From NCBI GenBank assembly GCA_020628375.1, contig JAHDFD010000021.1, positions 1 through 64,000 on the forward strand: a stretch of DNA of 64,000 nucleotides, written 5' to 3'. The position numbers were made by a program, and so were the translations under genes. This DNA is from Chitinophagales bacterium. Lineage in GTDB: Bacteria; Bacteroidota; Bacteroidia; Chitinophagales; UBA2359. The notes below the pieces were generated by a model, which was not told the origin of the DNA, did no database searches, and worked only from the letters and a program-made list of their open reading frames with translations. Numbering within the stretch: the first letter of the stretch is position 1; each line of letters opens with the position of its first letter. Positions 18,601-27,600 of this stretch are shown here, in pieces.

Positions 18601-21600
18601 ATGCTTGGACGACACAAAATGCTACTGGCGATTTAGTAGTTAGCTTCAGTGATGCTTCAGTAGCCGAGCCAATTATTACTATAGAAAGTGTAACAGGCAG
18701 TGGTACAATAGAAGTATGTTTAACCGAGACGATTACCAATCCAGGTTGTTCAGATGATGGAGGCAATCCAGTAGCTACCGATGTAGATTGTAGTGGAATA
18801 ACATGTCATTTATTAACAGTAACCGAAACAGCAGATTTTGTAGATGCAAGTTGGGATTTAATAGGCCCATTCTGCGTAGATGATGCCACAGATTATGATT
18901 TAACTCCAACAGGCACACCAAATGGCGAGTTTACAGGTCAAGGGGTAACAGAAAATGAAAATGGCGGATCAGTAGTAAATACATACACCTTTAGCCCAGC
19001 AGATGCAGGAGTAGGAATTCACACAATATGCTATACAATAGGTAATAATGATGGATGTGATGGTGTTCAATGCAGAAATATTGAAGTATTACCAACAGTA
19101 GATGCAACAATAAATGATTTAGTAATGGATTGTAGTATAGACCCAGATGGAAATATCAGCTTAGATGCTTTGTTCACTGTTTCAACAACAGAAGGTGGAA
19201 CATTCACCTTAGTAAGTTCAACAGGTACCAATGCCGATGCAAGTGTAATAGGTAATACATTACAATACAATGCACCGGGTTGTTATGTAATAGAATATGA
19301 AGTAAGTTCAACTTCATTAAATGGCACAGCACCAAGCCCATTAGGAACTTGTACAGCAGTTGATCAAGCGATAATATTAATACCAGAAGAACCACAGCCA
19401 GATTTTGGTATAACGAATGAATTCTGTTGGGATGGCTCAGATGTAAATGATGAGATAGCAGTAGTTTTAGGCAGTCCGGTTTATGACTTTGGCTTACCAA
19501 CGACTTATGCTTGGACGACACAAAATGCTACTGGCGATTTAGTAGTTAGCTTCAGTGATGCTTCAGTAGCCGAGCCAATTATTACTATAGAAAGTGTAAC
19601 AGGCAGTGGTACAATAGAAGTATGTTTAACCGAGACGATTACCAATCCAGGTTGTTCAGATGATGGAGGCAATCCAGTAGCTACCGATGTAGATTGTAGT
19701 GGAATAACATGTCATTTATTAACAGTAACCGAAACAGCAGATTTTGTAGATGCAAGTTGGGATTTAATAGGCCCATTCTGCGTAGATGATGCCACAGATT
19801 ATGATTTAACTCCAACAGGCACACCAAATGGCGAGTTTACAGGTCAAGGGGTAACAGAAAATGAAAATGGCGGATCAGTAGTAAATACATACACCTTTAG
19901 CCCAGCAGATGCAGGAGTAGGAATTCACACAATATGCTATACAATAGGTAATAATGATGGATGTGATGGTGTTCAATGCAGAAATATTGAAGTATTACCA
20001 ACGGTAAATGCCGATATTAATAACTTAACATTAGACTGCTCAATTGATCCTAGTGGTTCAATAAGCTTAAGTTCAATGTTTACGTCAACAACAACAGTAG
20101 GAGGAACATTTACTATAGATGGGGTTGAAACGAATACATTGAACTATGATGGTCCGGGTTGTTATATTGTTACTTATGAAGTAACTTCTAATTCATTAGA
20201 TGGAACTGCACCTAACCCAATTGGTGCTTGTACAGATACTGATGTGGCAACTATTTACATTTTAGAAGAACCACAACCATCTTTCGATATGCCAGAAGAA
20301 GTTTGCTTTGGCGAAGGAGGTCCTTCAATAGATATTAATGCTTTTGTAAATAGTCCAACTTATGATACATTCGGAATATTAACAGGAGTTTGGGAGTTAA
20401 CCACTTCAGAACCAACCATAACTTTAACAGATAATGGAATATCTGGAGCTGTAATTACAGTTGATGGCGATATTACAACTTCAGTAACTGTAACATTATG
20501 TTACACCGAAACCTTATCGTTCACAGGATGTGATGACGATGGCGTTGCAGGAAATAATGACGATGATGCTTCACAAGCAGATACAAGTTGCGATGCAACT
20601 TATTGTGAAACATTAACCATAAATGATTCAAGTGATACGGTTGATCCGAGTTTTGACCAGGTAGGACCTTTCTGTATAACAGATGCTGACTTCTATCTAG
20701 GAGCTATAAATGGAGCAGAGGGCGTTGTAACTGGTCAGTTAGGTGGTGAGTTCACAGGTAGTGCCGTTTATGAAGGTAGTGCTGCTGGCGTTCCAGCAAC
20801 AGGCACAAGTCAGTATTGGTTCAGCCCACTACAGGCAGGACAAGGAATTCATTCAATTACTTATACTGTGTCAAGTCAGGAGGGATGTACCGCTTCATTT
20901 ACTCAAAACGTAGTAGTATATGAGACCGTTAATGTAACAGCAGCAGTATCTCAATCGAGCTATTGTTTAGCTGATTCAAATATTGATTTCTCGATCTTAT
21001 TCAGTTCAACAGGTGATGGAGGAATTACCGATTTTGACGATGATGATGGCGAATATTACTTAAATGGAACGGCATATTTTGGTGCTGATTTAGCAATTAA
21101 CCCATCTTTAGTGGGCGTTCATATAATTACCTATTGTGTGGGTAATTCAGCAGATATCACCATATTTAATACCGATGGAACAATAGCAAATACCTTTACC
21201 GATTGTACAACTTGTGCACAGGCAAGTATTGAAATTTGTGATACCCCAGATGCTTCATGGCAAGCTCCAGCTTTCTTATGTGAAGATGGAGGTTCACCAG
21301 ATCCGGTATTTATAGATGAATTTATAGGTTCAACCTATCCTTTAATTCCAACTAATTTAGGTGTTCAGGGAGATGATTATACATCCTATTCTTGGTTCTC
21401 AGAAGCAGGACAATTATTTTTCGATGAAGCAGCGACACAACCTTATAACGGAGAATCTTTAACAACCGAAACAATTTATTTCTTACCAGCAGGTTTATCG
21501 GATCAATCAGAAGTAGAAATATGTTTAACAGTTATTGGTGCAGGTGAATTACAGGAAAATGGTATGGATTTATGTGAAGGCTGTTCAGCAACGCGTTGTT

Positions 21601-24600
21601 ACGAAATTCCAATTGTTTCAGAATATCAGGCAGATCTAAACCTGAATAGTGAAGATGATATAGCAATTTGTTTAGAAGATTTCTTGGAAGATTCTATAAA
21701 AGACTTAACGCAATATTTATCTAATACAACCCCTGGAAATGGTTACTTTACAATTACACATCATGGTGCCGATGGCATATTGGGAACTGCAGATGATGTT
21801 GTAGCTGAAAATTGTTCACTCGGAGGAACAATAGTAGGCTGTCAGGATGGTTTTATCTGGGATATCTCAACACTGGGTAGTTCTGGTTTGGATTTCGATA
21901 TTATTACTATAACTTATACTGTAGAAGGAAGTGATCAATGTACACGCTACGATCAGTTTACGCTTATTTTGGAAGCTCCCGCCGAAGATTGTTTTGAACC
22001 CGATCCGTTAATCTGTGAAAATGATTTTGGTAATCCTATCGATGCTTATAATTGGTTGGTAGAAGGCTGTATTAGCTGCGATACAACTTGGATCTCAAAT
22101 ATTCATGGAGCGGAAAATAGCTATAATTTGAATTACCAGAGTAGTGTTAATTTAGTTAATAATGGAATACAATTACCTGGAAATGGTGCATGTAGTGGTT
22201 TCATTAATCCGGATATTGCAGTGAATACGATAAGTGCTCCACTAATACCTGAAGGAGCGATAATTACTTATCTGAAATTCAGGTGGAGTTATGAAGGAAC
22301 TTGTGAAACTTCTGAAGGAGATTTAGATTCAGCTACTATTTTATTCCCGTCAGGAAATGAATTGATGATGGGTGGTTTACCTTATCCGAATGATGGTGGT
22401 CCTAATGGTAACGACCATTATGGATGGCAGGAATTTGTAATTACAGGAGACTTGTTGAATACTTACGCTGCTGAATTAGATTATCTGACAACCTGTGAAA
22501 GTATCGATCCGTTTGAATATATTGTTCAATCGAACTCAGCAAACTGGACTATTGGTTTTGAAGTTGAGATTCGTTGGAATACTTGTAGCTTTGAGGCATA
22601 CATACACGAAACGGCAGATGAAGATGGTTTCTTTAATGATACAATTCCATTACCTTACGATGCGAATATGGATGGCGATTATTTAGATGCTCTCGATATT
22701 CCGGGAGGTTTTTACCAAACAATAGTAGAAGATGAAAATGGAGATTCACAAGTTCAATGGGTATTCGATTCAAATGGCTTAAATGCAATAGATGGCGTAA
22801 TAGATGTAGTTTTCAATAATGCAATTTGTGGCGATTGTCCAAGTCAGGAAGTGCAATCAATTTTGGTTGCAGAGAATTATGGAGCAGCATTCATAACGGA
22901 TGTGATCGATGTTTGTAGTAGTGAAGGAACAATCGACCTTACACAATATTTAGCCTCATCTTCTGATAATGGCGGTAATTTCTCATCAGATGATGTAATG
23001 ATAAATGGTGATATTCTTGCTTTAGGAAATGTAACAACTGCCGATGGATGTGTAGATATAATTTACGATGTTGCAGATTTTGTGAATACTTGCGGACAGG
23101 CAAGTGATACTCTAACACTTTGCGTTATTCCTCAGGAATCAATTCCAGACTTGAGTGGAATTGATGGAGAACAGGTTTGTGAAGGAGTAATCATTGATCT
23201 TTCAGCTTATCAGGATGGAACATGGACTTCTTCAAACAGTATTGTTAATAGTGATCTGAATGCAGATCAAACAGTATTGAACACAACGGGCTATTCTCAG
23301 TATAACCCAATAAGCCTAACTTATACTTTAGACGGAGTTTGTGGTAATGAGCAAACAATTACTGTTATAGTCGAATCTTCTTTCGATGCAGTGTTGTCGG
23401 AAGACATTGATGCGTGTATAGGTAACTTAGGTGATGCAATGGTTGTTTCTGTACAACCAGATGGAACAGAATGTATTGACTTGGATCAGTTTGTCAGTGA
23501 AGATGCAACAACAGCACCAAACTTCGGCGCAGGCTTCTGGTCATTGACTTCAGATAATGGAACGTTAAGCGGAGCAATACTTTGCCCTGATGGCTCAGGT
23601 GTGTATGATCTGGTTTATACAATACCGGGTAGTGGTGATTGTGGAGCAGTTCGGGATATGACCATAACGATCAATGAACAGGAAGATGCCATGTTTATAC
23701 TACCTGACTTATTGTGTTCATCAGAAGTGTTAGAACTTAGCGCCGATGGATTGATAATGAATTTTACAGGTCAGATTTGTGTGTCTGGTGATACAGAACC
23801 AAGTTCAATTCAGAATCCTTCTTTCACAAGCATAGATATGTTAAGCTTAAGTTTACCGGAAATTGCTGAAGGAAGTAAGATATTAGGATTGGAAGTAGAT
23901 TATAATTATGTAGGCTTTGGTAATGCGAACGGAGATTTTGATACTATCGGTATTAGTCTGAATGGTGTTGAAACAATATTAGGTTTGCCGAACGGCACAG
24001 GCCCGAATGGAGATAATCATTTTGATTTTGATGAATCTGATAATATAGTATTTACAGAAGGTGCTGGTTTGTTCGAAACCATACAAAATTGTTCAGATAA
24101 CAGTATAGAATTAGGAATAGTCTCTAATTCAGCGTTGTGGGATGCATGTATTAATGTTAGTATGAGTTATACAACAGGTACTTTCACAGCAACTCTACCA
24201 AGTGGAGAAAGTCTGGAAACTTATGGTTATGACAATCCAATAATAGAATCGACCGATGGTAGTGGCAGTTTTGCATTTGATGCAACATCTTTGTGTGATG
24301 TAGATCAGGTGTTAATCACTTTTGAACGATTTGGTTGTACGGCTTGTGGTAACAATACAAGTTCTGAATTGATCGATATTGTATGTGGTGGGCAAGCCAA
24401 TTTGATCGACGATACAACGATCTGTTACGTTTCTGAAATAGATTTAGATGCCTATTTAGCCGACGGAACAAGTGCCAATGGTAGTTTCTCAGGAGTAGGT
24501 GTAAGTGGTGATGTACTCACTCCATTGGATGCAGGTGTATATTTTATTACTTATGAGTACGGAGAACCGGGTAGTTTATGTTATAGTTCTGATGAGATAG

Positions 24601-27600
24601 AAATAACGATTCTACCAGAAATAAATTCAGAATTCTCTTTACCTGCAACGCTATGTTCTTTGGATGGTGATAGCTGGGATTTGAATGATTATTTATCAGA
24701 AGGTGCAGCTACTAATGGAACTTGGAGTATAAGCTTAGGAGGAGCCGATTTAGATGGTAGTATTTTGAGCTCAAATGATTACACAGGACTAATTGAACTT
24801 AGTTATACTGTTGACAATGGAGTTTGTTCCGGAACTTCAAGCCAGATACTGGAAATTGTGAAAATTATAGATGCTTCACTTGAAATAGATCAGGACGTAT
24901 GTTGGAGTGAATTTATTGATCTTACTCAATTTTTTGATAAAGAAACAACCATTGGAGGAGTGTTTTCAGGTGATAACGCTATCGATGGATATAGTTTATA
25001 TCCAAATCAGAGTGGAGGAATTTATACAATTACTTATTCTGTAGGAGATCCAGAATCGAATTGTGGTGTAGAAAGTGATGAAATTACTATTACTGTTCAA
25101 CCAGCAATTAATGCACTATGGGATGGTCCGAGTTCATTTTGTTCTTATCAGGAAAATATTGATCTTACTAATTATTTGACAAGTTTCACTGACTCAGATG
25201 GAGCTTGGAGTATTTATGAAGGAGGTGGGGATATTTCAGGAAATATTTATAATCCTGATGGATATTCTGGAATATTAGAAATTCATTATACAGTTAATAA
25301 TGGAGCATGTAGTGAAACACATGCTGAGATCATAACTGTTATTGCTCCTATTTCACCAGAATCTTTCCCATCTATTATTTGTGTGGGAGAATCGATTGAT
25401 CTATCTCAGTTTGAAGTTACTGAAGGAGGAACATGGTTTGGTTCAGGTGTAAGTGAAAATATTTTTAATGCTACTTCGGCAGGTAATAAAATAGTATATT
25501 ACGAAGTTGGGGGAAGCTCTTGTGGAAATATTTTCAATATAGAAGTAAGCGATATACCAGAAGTGTTAGAAGTACCTGCGGTAGAAGCAGTTTGTGCAGA
25601 AAGTGGGGAAGCACCTGTTTTTGTAGTGTCCGGAGGATTTTTCGATCACTATTTAGCTATCGTTTCTGTTGATGGTGTTGCCATAGATACTATAGTCAGT
25701 AATACTTTTTATGGAGCTTCTGTTGAGTTTGACCCAACGGATGTACTTGGCGAAGATTGGTCAGGTATGGCTGAAATTACCTTCTATGCTGAAAATCAGG
25801 CAGGCTGTTTAAGTAATCCGATAAGTCTTGATTATGAACTATATGCTTCACCTGAATTAACATACCTTATCGGTTGTACCGATCCTGTTTCTAATTTAGC
25901 AGCATTAACAGTTGGTGGTTTATCAGATGGTTTCCAGATTGCCGTTTACGAACAGGGAACTGAATTAGATATTACCTCTTATAACCCAATGAACGATAAT
26001 CTGGCGATTTTGAATGCCGGTATTCCATATAATATTTATGCCATAGATGGAAATGGATGTACTGCATTTATTGAAGGTGTGAAAGCAGAATTGTCATTAA
26101 GCTATGATGCCTCTATTTCATGTGCTGATGAAAATGGTATGGTTACGATCTCTATTGATGTAGATGAAAATACGGGCTATGGCTCACCTTATGAATACTC
26201 TTATGATGGAGGTTTGTCTTACTCACCTTCTTCATCAATGATGTTGTTGGTAGAAGAAAATCCTACGGTTTCAGTTTCGGTCAGAGATGCTAAAGGTTGC
26301 TTGAGTGAGTTTGAAATTTTTGACTTAGGTAATAGTGGTGAATTGTCTTCTGAAGTTTCTTGTAATGATAATGGTATTGTAAATATTGACTTAGGATACA
26401 CAGGAACTAATTATAGTGCTTTCTACGAGATTGAAGGAATCGCTTATCCTGTTTTATCTAGTAACTTTAGCATAGAGGTCGATGAAGCTAAACCAGTATT
26501 TATAACGGTGATCGATAATTCAAGCTCTGTTAACGGAGGATGCATATTAACAGATGAGTTCATGGTTTATCCTGAATTATTATTAAATGTAGAACCAGAT
26601 TATAACGATTGTCCACAAGGAGATGTGAATACATTAATTACCGCATCTGGTGGTTTTGGTTCTTACGATTTAAGTATTGATGGTGAAATGATCGCTAATT
26701 TCTCTGCTGAGATCGAAGCTTCATTAGGTGCAGGTGAACATGAAATTATGATTACTGACGCTAATGGTTGTAGCCAGTCAATGAGCATAACTATCGAAAG
26801 TGCTAATTCTTTATCAACTCCGGTACTGATTTACAATAATTCGCTGAGTTCTGCGACATCTGTTTGTGGTAGCGAAGCATTAAGTCTTGAAGTTACTGGT
26901 GGAAGCACTTACGAGTGGAGTATTGATGGTGTGGTTCAGAGTGAAACAGGAAATGTATTGACGACAAGTTTTGAAAGCAATAGTATGGTAAGTGTTGTAA
27001 GTACAGATGGAGCTTGTGCAAGCGAAGCACTTGAAATTCCTGTTACTTATTATCCGGTGTTAAGTAGTACTGAAGCTGAAATAACTTGTTTAGAGGATGG
27101 AACTTATTCTGTGAACTTTGAAATTTCAGGAGGGAATATAACCGTTCCTTATATCGTTGAATCGAATGGGGTTGTATTTGAAAGTACAGGAATTGTTTCA
27201 GCAATAATAGATATAAATGAAGCTTATAATTTCAATATATCAAGTCCTGAATCGGGTTGTGCTTTGAATATAAATGGAAATAGTGATTGCCCGGATCCAA
27301 ACTTTGGCTTAGGATGCGAACCTGATTTATCACAAGGCTCATTGGATTGTGAAGCGGGACAAGTTACCGTTTTTGTTTCAGATGCCGGATCAGATTTTGA
27401 AGTTTTAAGTATTAGTAATGGAGCTACCTTTAACAATACAGTAACAGACGGATTTGGCGGTGTAATAATAAGTTTCGCAATTGAAGATAATACAGCAGCA
27501 AGCTTTACTATGACTTATAATGCAGGTGGTGTTTTATGTGATGGCACAGACACCTATGAGATATCTATAGATTGTGGTAATGTAACAGCAATTGAATTGC

